From Phoronis australis (taxonomy: Eukaryota; Phoronida; Phoronidae): a DNA stretch of 64,000 nt. The DNA lies in the NCBI GenBank assembly GCA_002633005.1, contig NMRA01000011.1, forward strand, positions 1,771,275 to 1,835,274, read 5' to 3'. Numbering within the stretch: the first letter of the stretch is position 1; each line of letters opens with the position of its first letter. The notes beneath the pieces are model-generated. The model was not told the origin of the DNA. It saw nothing but the letters and a program-made list of their open reading frames with translations, and searched no databases. The translations under genes and the position numbers were made by a program. This document shows positions 11,754-23,943 of this stretch, piece by piece.

Positions 11754-12353
11754 GTACGGATAGGAGCTATAACTGTTTATAATTTTTCGATTGAATCTCT
11801 TGGTCAGTTTTTGTATAAAGAATTCATTTTTTGCTAATTTTCGTTGTCAGAAAACGTAAGGCTAACACCAAAGCTGTACTTATATATGCTTTTTGCCTTT
11901 ATTACGTGGTACACGATACCAAAGTCGCGCCATAGCTTAACGTACATTTAAATGGATAGTTATGGAAACTATGTGTCTTAGCACCTCGCATAACTATATA
12001 AAATATTCTCATTTGTTTACACTTCTTTGATAAAACGTTCATATAGTATTTTGGTTATTAACGAAAAATTGGTGAACAGAAATGAAGTTGAATGTGTTCA
12101 CGAAAACCAAATTCGCACAAGATTCATTAGAAGTGAACAGAAAAACTAAGGCAATATAACTTTGTGTATCAGTGGATTGTTTTATCAAAGGTCGATAGCC
12201 CAGTCATATACAAAGCTAAGACAATTGCAGGCATTCACGAGCCAAGATGATGCCGCATTTTCGTAAGAATGAACCATTCCTACACACACGAGACATGAAC
12301 GAAGTGATCGGGGTTTGCATAAGACATTAAGAAACAGAACCATTCAAAAACAA

Positions 12354-12622
12354 CTAATATTAAAATCTCTTGGTCTGCTTACACCGACTTCTTGTCTATT
12401 TTCATTGTCACGACGTTTCGTTCAGTCTATTCTCCGGCTATCGTCAGGTGTTCCTGCGGTCTTAGAACGAGCACGGACAGTATATCATCAGAAGTTGCAC
12501 CGTGATGAGTGTACCACATACCCGTGCTCGTTCTTGTAAGAACGCAGGAACACCTGACGATGGCCGGAGAATAAACCTACCGAAAAGTCGTAACAATGTA
12601 AATAGACCAAGAGATTTTAATA
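12354..12622. mobile_element. Array MITE copy 2
   Basis: Same hairpin as at 10,814 but lacking about 20 bp near the right end (the GGATGTCGGTG segment), as does the copy at 15,481. The left end is TAATATTAAAATCTCTTGG and the right end CCAAGAGATTTTAATAA. Confidence 0.75.
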
Positions 12623-13232
12623 AAAAATGTAACACGTCACCACCTCAGAGAGGGTTTAGAAAATCATTCAAAAACAATTGTATCAATTATTTTGCCAAAC
12701 GTGGCAGAATGTCATGATAGGACCGTCTCAGCTAAGAACATGCGTACGACTTTGCAAGTGGCCCAGATAATTGTGAGAACTCACAGCGTACTCCAAACAC
12801 TACAGGTTTATGAGCTATTTGCGTTCGAAGGCTGTTCAAAGTTTATCATGGGCAGTAGAACGCATTGATTGCTTATTGTTCGTATTCATATGCTAGGAAG
12901 GCGGTCAATGCTTTAGAGCTGACTTACCAAACCTTAAAAATAATAGTTGACCCATATCACGATTATACCAGTGTTTCACAGTCTAGTGGGCATTGTCTGT
13001 CTAAAGGAAAGGTCCTCATTGCCAAATTTCTCCTGATTTACTCTATTTTTAAAGACAAGCCCACTCATGCGTTTACTAAAACGTCAAATCCAAAACAAGA
13101 ATCGTCAGAAGTGAACAGTAACGACATAGCACAGGGGTCGTTTTATCAATGCATGCATATCTATTGTTACACAGAGCAATCAGCTTTATTTCATTCATAG
13201 ACTCTTGCGCACATACGTTGACTATTTTACAG

Positions 13233-13277
13233 GGAGGAATATTTCTGCACAACAAGTTCCCTATCGCAGATATGAAG
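13233..13277 (+). CDS. Array microexon 6 (45 nt), recombinant unit
   Basis: It encodes GRNISAQQVPYRRYEG, as at 11,709, but the donor is GTAAGG. The upstream intron follows the 11,709 unit (offset 1524 bp) while the downstream intron follows the 10,138 unit (offset 3095 bp), so the crossover point lies at or next to this exon. Confidence 0.8.
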
Positions 13278-13908
13278 GTAAGGATAAGAGCTATAACTGT
13301 ACATAATTTTTCAATTGCAGCTCTGGGTCAGTTTTTGTTTAAAGAATTCATTTTTTGCTAATTTTCATTCTCAGAAAATGTAAGACTAACACCAAATCTG
13401 TACTTAAAAATGCTTCTTGCCTATATTTCGTGATACAAGATACCAAAGTCACGCAGTAGCTTAACGTACATTTGGATGGACATTTATGCAAACTATGTGT
13501 CTTACCACCTCGCATAACTTTTTGTGTGGTTTAAAAACGGTTCAAATATCTAAAATACTCTCATTTGTTTTCACTTCTTTGATAAAACGTTCATATAGTA
13601 TTTTGGTTATTAACGAAAATTTGGTGAGCAGAAATGAAGTTGAATGTGTTCACTAAAAACCAAATTCGCACAAGATTCATTAGACGTGAACAGAAAAACT
13701 AGGGCAATGTAACTTTTGTGCATCAGTAGATTGTTTTATCAAAGGTCGATAGCCCAGTCATATACTAAGCTAAGACAATTGCAGGCATTCACCAGCCAAG
13801 ATGATGCCGCATTTTCGTGAGAATGAACCATTCCTACACACACGAGACATGAACGAAGTGATCGTGGTTTACAAAAGTCATTAAGAAACAGAGCCATTCA
13901 AAAACAAC

Positions 13909-14196
13909 TAATATTAAAATCTCTTGGTCTGTTTACACCGACTCCTTATCTATGTTCATTTTCACATATTCGGTCGGTCTATTCTCCGGCTATCGTCAGG
14001 TGTTCCTGTGTTCTTAGAACGAGCACGGACAGTATATCATCAGAAGTTGCACCATGATGAGTGTACCACATACCCGTGCTCGTTCTTCTAAGTACGCAGG
14101 AACACTTGACGATGGCCGGAGAATAGACCTACCGAAACGCCGTGACAATGTAAATTGACAGGATGTCGGTGTAAAAAACCAAGAGATTTTAATAAT
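13909..14196. mobile_element. Array MITE copy 3
   Basis: Near-identical to the copy at 10,814 (offset 3095 bp), including the GGATGTCGGTG segment absent from copies 2 and 4. It lies in the intron between exons 13,233 and 14,804. Confidence 0.75.
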
Positions 14197-14803
14197 AAAT
14201 GTAACACGTCACCACCTCAGAGAGGTTTTACAAAGTCATTCAAAACAATTGTATCAATTATTTTGCCAAACGTGGCCGAATGTCATGAAAGGACCGTCTC
14301 ACCTAAGAACATGCGTACGAGTTTGCAAGTGGCCCAGATAATTATGACAACTCACAGCGTACCCCAAACACTACAGATTTATGAGCTATTTGCGTTCGAA
14401 GGCTGTTCAAAGTTGATCATGGGCAGTAGAACCCATTGATTGCTTATTGTTCGTATTCATATGCTAGCAAGGCGGTCAATGCTTTAGAGCTGACTTACCA
14501 AACCTTAAAAATAATAGTTGACCCATATCACGATTATACCAGTGTTTCACAGTCTAGTGGGCATTGTCTGTCTAAAGGAAAGGTCCTCATTGCCAAATTT
14601 CTCCTGATTTACTCCATTTTTAAAGACAAGCCCACTCATGCGTTTACTAAAACGTCAAATCCAAAACAAGAATCGTCAGAAGTGAACAGTAACGACATAG
14701 CACAGGGGTCGTTTTATCAATGCATGCATATCTATTGTTACACAGAGCAATCAGCTTTATTTCATTCATAGACTCTTGCGCACATACGTTGACTATTTTA
14801 CAG

Positions 14804-14848
14804 GGAGGAATATTTCTGCACAACAAGTTCCCTATCGCAGATATGAAG
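14804..14848 (+). CDS. Array microexon 7 (45 nt), YRRYEG type
   Basis: Encodes GRNISAQQVPYRRYEG with donor GTAAGG. The 1.5 kb upstream is nearly identical to that before 11,709 (offset 3095 bp), pointing to a very recent duplication or gene conversion. Confidence 0.8.
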
Positions 14849-15480
14849 GTAAGGATAAGAGCTATAACTGTACATAATTTTTCAATTGCAGCTCTGGGTC
14901 AGTTTTTGTTTAAAGAATTCATTTTTTGCTAATTTTCATTGTCAGAAAATGTAAGACTAACACCAAATCTGTACTTAAAAATGCTTCTTGCCTATATTTC
15001 GTGATACAAGATACCAAAGTCACGCAGTAGCTTAACGTACATTTGGCTGGACATTTATGGAAACTATGTGTCTTACCACCTCGCATAACTTTTTGTGTGG
15101 TTTAAAAACGGTTCAAATATATAAAATACTCTCATTTGTTTTCACTTCTTTGATAAAACGTTCACATAGTATTTTGGTTATTAACGAAAATTTGGTGAGC
15201 AGAAATGAAGTTGAATGTATTCACTAAAAAAACAAATTCGCACAAGATTCATTAGACGTGAACAGAAAAACTAGTTCAACGTAACTTTTTTGCATCAGTA
15301 GATTGTTTTATCAAAGGTCGATAGCCCAGTCATATACAAAGCTAAGACAATTGCAGGCATTCACCAGCCAAGATGATGCCGCATTTTCGTGAGAATGAAC
15401 CATTCCTACACACACGAGACATGAACGAAGTGATCGTGGTTTACAAAAGTCATTAAGAAACAGAGCCATTCAAAAACAAC

Positions 15481-15746
15481 TAATATTAAAATCTCTTGGT
15501 CTGTTTACACCGACTCCTTATCTATGTTCATTTTCACATATTCGGTCGGTCTATTCTCCGGCTATCGTCAGGTGTTCCTGTGTTCTTAGAACGAGCACGG
15601 ACAGTATATCATCAGAAGTTGCACCGTGATGAGTGTACCACATACCCGTGCTCGTTCTTGTAAGAACGCAGGAACACCTGACGATGGCCGGAGAATAAAC
15701 CTACCGAAAAGTCGTAACAATGTAAATAGACCAAGAGATTTTAATA
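15481..15746. mobile_element. Array MITE copy 4
   Basis: Hairpin element of the same family. Its left half resembles copy 3 and its right half, with the short deletion, resembles copy 2, which suggests a second recombination inside the MITE. Confidence 0.7.
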
Positions 15747-16364
15747 AAAAATGTAACACGTCACCACCTCAGAGAGGGTTTAGAAAATCATTCAAAAACA
15801 ATTGTATCAATTATTTTGCCAAACGTGGCAGAATGTCATGATAGGACCGTCTCAGCTAAGAACATGCGTACGACTTTGCAAGTGGCCCAGATAATTGTGA
15901 CAACTCACAGCGTACTCCAAACACTACAGGTTTATGAGCTATTTGCGTTCGAAGGCTGTTCAAAGTTGATCATGCGCAGTAGAACGCATTGATTGCTTAT
16001 TGTTTGTATTCATATGCTAGCAAAACGGTCAATGCTTTAGAGCTGACTTAGCAATCCTTAAAAATAATAGTTGCCCCATATCACGATTGTGTCAGTGTTT
16101 CACAGTCGACTGGGCATTGTCAGGCCCTCATTGCCAAATTTCTCCTGCTTTACTCCATTTTTTAAAGACAAGGCTTTGTCACAGAAAGAGGAAATTGACT
16201 ATTAAGTCGATATTTACTGTTCGGTTCACGGAAACTGGCAAGCATTTCGTGCTGGTGTTCGTTTGAAAAATTCAAAGCATTCTCATTTCTTAAACCTCCT
16301 TGGTTACACAGAACAATCAGCTTGCTTCAAGGACCTTTTTGCACATACGTGAACTATTTTTCAG

Positions 16365-16406
16365 GAAGGAATGTTTCTATACAAGTTCCCTATCCCAGTT
16401 ACGACG
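16365..16406 (+). CDS. Array microexon 8 (42 nt), NVSIQ type
   Basis: Phase 1 reads RNVSIQVPYPSYDG. Acceptor CTATTTTTCAG, donor GTAAGG. The Val/Ile changes and the single Gln are shared with the exon at 20,485, so both represent the position after the MITE-bearing intron in the two blocks. D-G replaces E-G. Confidence 0.8.
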
Positions 16407-16937
16407 GTAAGGATAGGACCTTAACCTGTTCACCAATTTTCGATTCCAGCTCTGTCTCAGGTTTTAGAGAATTTCAGTTTTTTGATTATTTTCATCGTCA
16501 GAAAATGTAAGACTAACACCAAACCTGTCATTTAAAAGTATCATGTTTTGGCTATATTTCCTGGTACAGTACCACAATCACACAATAGGATAACGTAGTC
16601 GGACAGTTTTAGAAACTGTGTAACTTGCCTCGTCGCACAACTATACATGCAGTTTTATTTCAGGCACGACTTTGTTTATTTCAAGAAAATTTGTGACCAG
16701 AACTGAAGGTGAAATGTTTATCTGCGGATAGATGTCGATTGACTGTTTCAGCCTTACTACAAGCCCACTCATGCGTTTACTAAAACGTCAAATTCAAAAC
16801 AAGAATAGTTAGAAGTGAACAATAACGACATAGCACAGGGGGCAGTTTTATCAATTCTTGCATATCTGTTGTTACACAGAGCAATCAGCTTTATTTCATT
16901 GATTGACTCTTGTGCACATCTGTTGACTATTTTTCAG

Positions 16938-16979
16938 GGAGGAATATTTCTTCACAAGTTCCCTATACCAGCTATGAAG
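16938..16979 (+). CDS. Array microexon 9 (42 nt)
   Basis: Reads GRNISSQVPYTSYEG. Acceptor CTATTTTTCAG, donor GTAAGG. Block partner of the exon at 8199; the surrounding 0.5 kb is also shared. Confidence 0.8.
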
Positions 16980-18249
16980 GTAAGGGTAGGAGTTATAACT
17001 GTATATAATTTTTAAATTGCAGCTCTGAGTCAGTTTGTGTATAAATATTTCATTTATCCTCATTTCCATAGTCAGAAAACGTAACACTAACGCCAAAGCT
17101 GTACCTAAGAGTAATGCTGCCTATAATACGTGGTGCAGTACTAAAATCATGCCATAGCATAACCTAGCTCATTCACATTGATGGAAACTAAGCGACTTAC
17201 CACCTCGCAGAACTGTTTTTTGTCGATAGTTGAAAGATAAAAACGTACTCATGTTTTCATTTCTTTGATAAAACATTTTTAAGCACAACTTTTAGCTATT
17301 AACCCACAATTGGTGAACAGAAATGAAGTTGAAAAGGTTGTGTGCGTATAAAAGGTGAGTCACTGTTTTGGCCCAAGTACAAGCAGACTGATGTGTGCAC
17401 AAAAACAAATTCATACAAGATTCATTTGAAGTGAACAGAGAAGACAGGGTACAATAACCTTTGTGCCTAGTAGATAGTTTTATCAAAGGTCGATAGCCTG
17501 GTCATGTATAAAGCTAGCTAAGTCTCAGCGTTTCATGACCGATGATGATGATGCAATTTTGTAAGAATAAAATGTTTTTACTTACGTGGGACATGATCGT
17601 AGTTTATATTAAATAAGGGCACCCCTCAAGAAACGCGTGTATGGATTGAGTTATTTTGCGAATGGTAGCAGAACATCATGATGTGACCGTCTTAGCTAAG
17701 TACTGGAGCAAAACCTTAGACAAAGCCCAGATATTTATTCCCAACTCACACTGTACGCCAAACATTGCATATTTGTAAAGTATCTGTGTTCGAAGGCTAC
17801 TCAAACTTGATTATGCGGAGTAAATCGCATTGAATTCTTGTTGTTGTTAGAGTCATACACTTGCCAAGCAGTCAGTTTTGCTGTAGACCTAACCTACCAA
17901 TCATTGAAAGCAACAGTTGAACCATCTCACGATCTATATGAGCGTTTAAATGTACTGTGTGCGTTGTCCTTCTGAAGGCAACGATCGTCATTGTCGCATT
18001 TCAACTGCTTTCCTCGATTTTCAAGAACAAGTAAGCTTTGTCACAGAAAGAAAATATTGACAATTAAGTCGATTTTCACTATTCGGTTCACGGAAAACGA
18101 CAAGCATGATTATAGTGTTGATTTTCGTCTTTAAAATTCAAAATATTCTCAATTAATGCAAATCTATTGTTACACAGAGCAATCAAGTTTGTTCCATTCA
18201 TAGACTTTCTTGCACATACACCTGTACATGTACGTTGGCTATTTTTCAG

Positions 18250-18294
18250 GGTGGAATACTTCTATACCTCAAGTTACCCATCCCAGCTATATAG
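18250..18294 (+). CDS. Array microexon 10 (45 nt), W-type
   Basis: Same peptide as at 9502 (WNTSIPQVTHPSYIG), but the donor is GTGAGG rather than GTAAGG. The 1312-bp spacing to the preceding exon matches the 1303-bp spacing in the first block. Confidence 0.78.
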   Translation, partial: GGILLYLKLPIPAI

Positions 18295-18891
18295 GTGAGG
18301 ATTAGGAGATAAAACTTGTCAAAATCTTGCAGTCGCAGCTTTGTCTCAGTTTTTGGATCACGATTTCGGGTTTTTTTCTGATTTTCTTTGTCAGCAAACG
18401 TAACACCAACTAGAAACCCGCACTTAAAAATACTGGTTTAATGCTTACATTACGTCGTACAGTTCCAAAATTACGCAATAGCATAACGTACAGTAGCAGG
18501 ACAGTTTAGAAAAAGTATGTAACTTGGCACCTAGCACAACTGTGTATGCGGTTTTTACGTAGTTGAAACCTTTAAGACATATTTACATGTTTTCACGTCT
18601 TTGATATAACATTTTTCAAGCACTACTTTGATTGTTAACTGATAACTGGTGAGCCGAACTGAGTGTGGAAACGTTATCTGCGGATAGAAGTCGATTGACT
18701 GTTTCAGCCTTACTACAAGCCCACTCATGCCGTTTCTAAAACGTCAAATTCAAAACAAGAATCGTCAGAAGTGAACAGTAACGACATAGCACAGAGGGTC
18801 GCTTTTTCAATGCATGCATATCGTTGTAGACAGAGCAATCAGCTTTATTTCATTCATAGACTCTTGTGCACATACGTTGACTATTTTTCAG

Positions 18892-18936
18892 GGAGGAATA
18901 TTTCTGCACAACAAGTTCCCTATCCCAGCTATGAAG
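18892..18936 (+). CDS. Array microexon 11 (45 nt), YPSYEG type
   Basis: Identical peptide to the exon at 10,138 (GRNISAQQVPYPSYEG), donor GTAAGG. Its downstream intron carries the fifth MITE copy, as expected if this is the unexpanded counterpart of the 10,138 unit. Confidence 0.82.
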
Positions 18937-19568
18937 GTAAGGATAAGAGCTATAACTCTACATAAGTTGTCGATTGCAGCTCTGGGTCAGTTTTTGTTTA
19001 AAGAATTCATTTTTTGCTAATTTTCATTGTCAGAAAACGTAAGACTAACACCAAAGCTGTACTTAAAAATGCTTCTTGCCTATATTACGTGGTACATGAT
19101 ACCAAAGTCACGCAGTAGCTTAACGTACATTTAGCTGAACAGTTATGGAAACTATGTGTCTTACCACCTCACATAACTGTTTGTGTGGTTTACAAACTGT
19201 TCAAATATATAAAATACTCTCATTTGTTTTCACTTCTTTGATAAAACGTTCACATAGTATTTTGGTTATTAACGAAAATTTGGTGAGCAGAAATGAAGTT
19301 GAATGTATTCACTAAAAAAACAAATTCGCACAAGATTCATTAGACGTGAACAGAAAAACTAGTTCAACGTAACTTTTTTGCATCAGTAGATTGTTTTATC
19401 AAAGGTCGATAGCCCAGTCATATACAAAGCTAAGACAATTGCAGGCATTCACCAGCCAAGATGATGCCGCATTTTCGTGAGAATGAACCATTCCTACACA
19501 CACGAGACATGAACGAAGTGATCGTGGTTTGCAAAAGTCATTAAGAAACAGAGCCATTCAAAAACAAC

Positions 19569-19856
19569 TAATATTAAAATCTCTTGGTCTGTTTACACCG
19601 ACTTCTTGTCTATTTTCATTGTCACTACGTTTCGGTCGGTCTATTCTCGGCTATCGTCAGGTGTTCCTGTGTTCTTAGAACGAGCACGGACAGTATATCA
19701 TCAGAAGTCGCACCATCATGAGTGTACCACATACCTGTGCTCGTTCTTCTAAGAACGCAGGAACACCTGACGATGTCCGGAGAATAGACCTACCGAAACG
19801 TCGTGACAATGTAAATGGACAAGATGTCGGTGTAAAAGACCAAGAGATTTTAATAA
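19569..19856. mobile_element. Array MITE copy 5
   Basis: Hairpin element of the array family with the GGATGTCGGTG-type segment present (as AAGATGTCGGTG). Ends as in copy 1. Confidence 0.75.
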
Positions 19857-20484
19857 TAAATGTAACACGTCACCACCTCAGAGAGGTTTTAGAAAGTCAT
19901 TCAAAAACAATTGTATCAATTATCTTGCCAAACGTGGCCGAATGTCATGAAAGGACCGTCTCAGCTAAGAACATGCGTACGAGTTTGCAAGTGGCCCAGA
20001 TAATTATGACATCTCACAGCGTACTCCAAACACTACAGGTTTATGAGCTATTTGCGTTCGAAGGCTGTTCAAAGTTGATCATGCGCAGTAGAACGCATTG
20101 ATTGCTTATTGTTAGTAGTCATATGCTAGCAAGGCGGTCAATGCTTTAGAGCTGACTTACCAATCCTTAAAAATAATAGTTGACCCACATCACGATTATA
20201 CCAGTGTTTCACAGTCTAGTGGGCATTGTCTGTCCAAAGGAAAGGTCCTCATTGCCAAATTTCTCCTGCTTTACTCCATTTTTAAAGACAAGGCTTTGTC
20301 ACAGAAAGAGAAAATTGAAAATTAAGTCGATATTTACTGTTCGTTTCACGGAAAATGGCAAGAATTTCGTGCTGGTGTTCGTTTGAAAAACTCAAAGCAT
20401 TCTCATTTCTTAAACCTCCTTGGTTACACAGACCATTCAGCTTGTTTCATGGATCTTGTTGCAAATACGTGGACTATTTTTCAG

Positions 20485-20526
20485 GAAGGAATGTTTCTAT
20501 ACAAGTTCCCCATCCCAGCTACGAAG
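20485..20526 (+). CDS. Array microexon 12 (42 nt), HPSYEG
   Basis: Reads RNVSIQVPHPSYEG with CTATTTTTCAG and GTAAGG. The HPSYEG ending equals that of the older exon at 3209. Confidence 0.8.
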
Positions 20527-21343
20527 GTAAGGATAAGACCTTAACCTGTTTACAAATTTTCGATTCCAGCTCTGTCTCAGGTTTTAGATAATTTCAGATT
20601 TTTGCTTATTTTCATTGTCAGAATATGTAAGACTAACACCTAACCTGTCATTTAAAAGTTATCATGTTTTGGCTATATTTCCTGGTACAGTGTCATAATC
20701 ACGCCATAGCATAGCGAAGCTGGACAGTTGTAGAAACCTTTCACTTACCGCCCTGAAGAACTGTGTATTTGGTTTTTAAAATTGTTCAAACATATAAAAC
20801 TAACTTGCATGGTTTTATGTTTTGATAAAACGCTTTTCAAGAACAATTTTGGACGTGGCCCAGGTACGTTTCACATCTCACAGCATACTCCAAACACTGC
20901 GTGTTTTAAGCTGCTCCGTTGGAAGTCTGCTCCAACTTGATCATTCGCAGTGAAAAATAATGATTGCTTATTGTTCGTAAAGCGGCCAATGCTTAAGACC
21001 TATCTTGTCAATCAATGAAGGTAACAGCTGACTCATCTCACGATTGTATCAGCGCTTTTCACACGTGTGATCGATGTCCATCTGAAAGAAAAGTCCTCAT
21101 TCCAAATTTCCCCTGCTTTACTCGATTTTTGAGGACAGAGTTTTGCCACAGAAAGAGAAAATTGACAAGTCAATTTTTACTGTTCGGTTCAAGGAAAGGG
21201 GCGAGAATTTCAACTTGGTTTTCGTTCAAAAAATTCAAAAGATTCTCAGTTCATACAAATCCGTTTTTACACTTACCAATCAGCTTTGTTTCATTGATGG
21301 ACACTTTTTCTCATACATGTACTGTACGTTGGGTATTTTACAG

Positions 21344-21385
21344 GGAGAAATGTTTCTGTACAAATTCCCCATCGCAGTAATGAAG
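21344..21385 (+). CDS. Array microexon 13 (42 nt), diverged
   Basis: Reads GRNVSVQIPHRSNEG, bounded by TATTTTACAG and GTAAGG. The conserved Tyr is replaced by Asn and P-S by R-S, so the PSY core is lost while splice sites and phase are kept. Confidence 0.75.
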
Positions 21386-22588
21386 GTAAGGATACAAGCT
21401 AAACCTGTTGATACATTTTGGGTTCCAGCTCTGTCTCAGTTTTTTGATATTGATTTCAGAATTGTCAGAAAACGTAAGACTAACTACACCAAACCTGTAA
21501 TTAAAAGTTACGTTTTTGGCTATGTTACGTAGTGCAGTACCAAAATCACGCCACAGCATAGCGTAGGTGGACTGCAGTTATAGAAAACTTGTGTCTTAAC
21601 ACCACGCAGGCCTGTGCATTTGTTTTTTTTTAAATTGTTCGCGTATATAAAACGAACTCATATGTTTTAATTTGTGATGAAATGCTATTCAAGCGTAATT
21701 TGGTTATTGACCGAAATTTGGGGAACAAAACTTGGAGTTGAAAACGTATTATTCGGTTCAAATTGAGGTCAGTGCGTCACCCCTAATAGGGGCGAACTCG
21801 GGTATTCACTAAAAAGTCAAATTCACACAAGATTCAATAGAAGTGAACAGGAAAGACAGAGCAAAATAATTTTTTTGCATCAGGGTGTAGTTTTATCAAA
21901 GATCGATAGCCTGGTCGTATATGAAGCTAGATAGTCGCAGCATTAACCAGCCAAAAGATGTTGCACCATTTTTATAAGCACGAAACATTCCTACTGATCG
22001 ACGTGAGTCATGTTTGTTGGTTACATTAAAAACGACACCTTTAAAAAAACAAGTGTACGATTTATTTGGCCAATCGTGTAAAGAATATCATGACACGAGT
22101 GTCTCAGCTAAGAACAGGCGAAATACATTTGGCCCAGATATTTATCACACGTCACAGCGTACTCCAAGCACTGCATATTTATAAAATATCTGTGTTTGAA
22201 GACTGCTCCAAGGTGACTATATACAGTAAATGCATTGTTGTTCGTAGAGTCATGTACTTGCCAAGCAGTCAAATCTGTAGGCCCAACTATCCAGTCACTG
22301 TTCAGAAGATAGTGGTTGACTCGTCTCACGATTTTTACCAGCGTTCCACACTCGTGTGTACGTTGATCATCTGCTTTCCTCAATTTTCGAGGACAACAGC
22401 TTTGCCACAGTAAGAGAAAATTAAGTCGATTTTCGCAGTTAAGTTTAAGGGAGATGGCAAGAATTTCGTGTTGATTTTCGTTTGAAAAATTCAAAGTTTT
22501 CTCACTTCATGCAAATCCGTTGTTACACAGAACAATCTGCTTTGTTTCATTCATAGACCCTCTTGCAATTACGTTGGCTATTTTTCAG

Positions 22589-22624
22589 GATCGAATATTT
22601 CTGTTTCCCATACCACATATGAAG
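22589..22624 (+). CDS. Array microexon 14 (36 nt), shortest copy
   Basis: Reads SNISVSHTTYEG after a split codon. It is two codons shorter than the 42-nt form through in-frame loss in the Q-V-P region. Acceptor CTATTTTTCAG, donor GTAAGC. The frame-preserving deletion and intact splice sites suggest it has been kept as coding. Confidence 0.7.
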
Positions 22625-22856
22625 GTAAGCATAGGAGCTAAATTTGTTCATGATTTTTCTGTTGTGTCTCTGTCTCAATTTTGGATCACGATTTCAGTTT
22701 TGTGCTCATTTTTATCAGAAACCCTCCCAAGAACTACACGAAACCCGTGCTTATAAATAATGATTATTCTTATATTACCTAGTATAGTAACAAAATCACG
22801 CCATAGCATAACGTATACGGACAGCCTATAGAAACTACGTGACTTACTACTGGCAA

Positions 22857-22858
<2 letters not shown>

Positions 22859-22897
<39 letters not shown>

Positions 22898-22927
22898 AGC
22901 GTGTGTGCGCGCGCGCGTGTGTGTGTT
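22859..22927. repeat. (GT)n/(GC)n microsatellite
   Basis: About 70 bp of alternating GT with GC interruptions. Alternating purine-pyrimidine of this length can form Z-DNA. It is intronic, between array exon 14 and the decayed copy. Confidence 0.95.
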
Positions 22928-23898
22928 ATTTTAAACCGTTGAACGTTCTTATTACGTACTCTTCGATAAAGCGTTTTTCAAGCACAATTTTGGTTATAGC
23001 AGAGATTGGGGATTGTTGAACAAAATTGAAGTTGAAAAATGTGATTTTTGGTTAAAACTCAACCCTAGTTCAGGCAGACTCAAGTGTTCACTAAAAAGAC
23101 AAATTCACCCAAGATTCATTAGAAGAGCGAACAGGAAAGACAATGCACAATAACTTGTGTGCTTAGTCAGGGTCGTTTTTTCAAAGGTCGATAGCTTGGT
23201 GATAATGAAGCTAAGACAGTCATAGGCATTCACTAGGGAAGATGCCACCGCATTTTTGTAAGAATGAAACACTCATACTGAAATGAGACATGACGATATT
23301 AAGAAAACGACACTCTTAAAGCAACTTACACATGTACATGTATGAGTTATCTTAGCAATCGTGGCAGAATGGTAATAAGATACGACCACCTTAGCTAAGA
23401 TGAGGTGTAAGAACTTTGACAAGGCTCAGGTATCTATTACAACTCACACTGCACTCCAAACATTGCATATTTGTAAAACAGCAGGGATTGAGGGCTGCTC
23501 AAAGTTGATTATGCGGAGTAAATCGCATTGACTCTTTAATTTTTCGTTGAGTCATGAACTCGCGAAGCGCTCAAAGCTGTAGACCTAACTTACCAATCAC
23601 TGAAGAAAACCCTTGACCCATTAAACGATAATAACCAGCGTTTCACATTCGTGCATCCGCTTTCCATCTGAAGGAAACTGCGCTCATTGCCAAATTTCAC
23701 CTCCATTGCTAGATTTTCGAGGCTTTGCCACAGAAAGAGAAAATGGACAATTAGGTCTATTTTTACTCATCGGTTCACAGAAAGTGCAAAAATGTGTTGA
23801 TTTTTGTTTTCAAATTCAAAGTATTCGCAATTGATGCAAATTTGTTGCTGCCCAGGACCTTCTTGTAAACACGTTTATTACTCATGAAAGGGGAAAGG

Positions 23899-23943
23899 GG
23901 GGAAATTTTTTGGTACAATAAGTTCCCCATCCCAGCTATGAAT
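23899..23943 (+). pseudogene. Decayed array microexon
   Basis: The 3' half matches the array exon (AAGTTCCCCATCCCAGCTATGAA), but the acceptor pyrimidine tract is replaced by purines. The phase-1 frame meets TAA in the segment GTACAATAAG, and the donor is AATGTAAAG. It lies in a unit whose flanking intron is still recognisable. Confidence 0.7.

Noticed and set aside
10138-20526. CRISPR-like or satellite array interpretation of the regular repeats
   Set aside because: The units are 0.6-1.6 kb, contain splice-bordered coding microexons and lie in a eukaryotic intron context.
22108-22494. 128-codon minus-strand frame in the array
   Set aside because: Antisense to a repeated intron, with no conserved counterpart in the other units.
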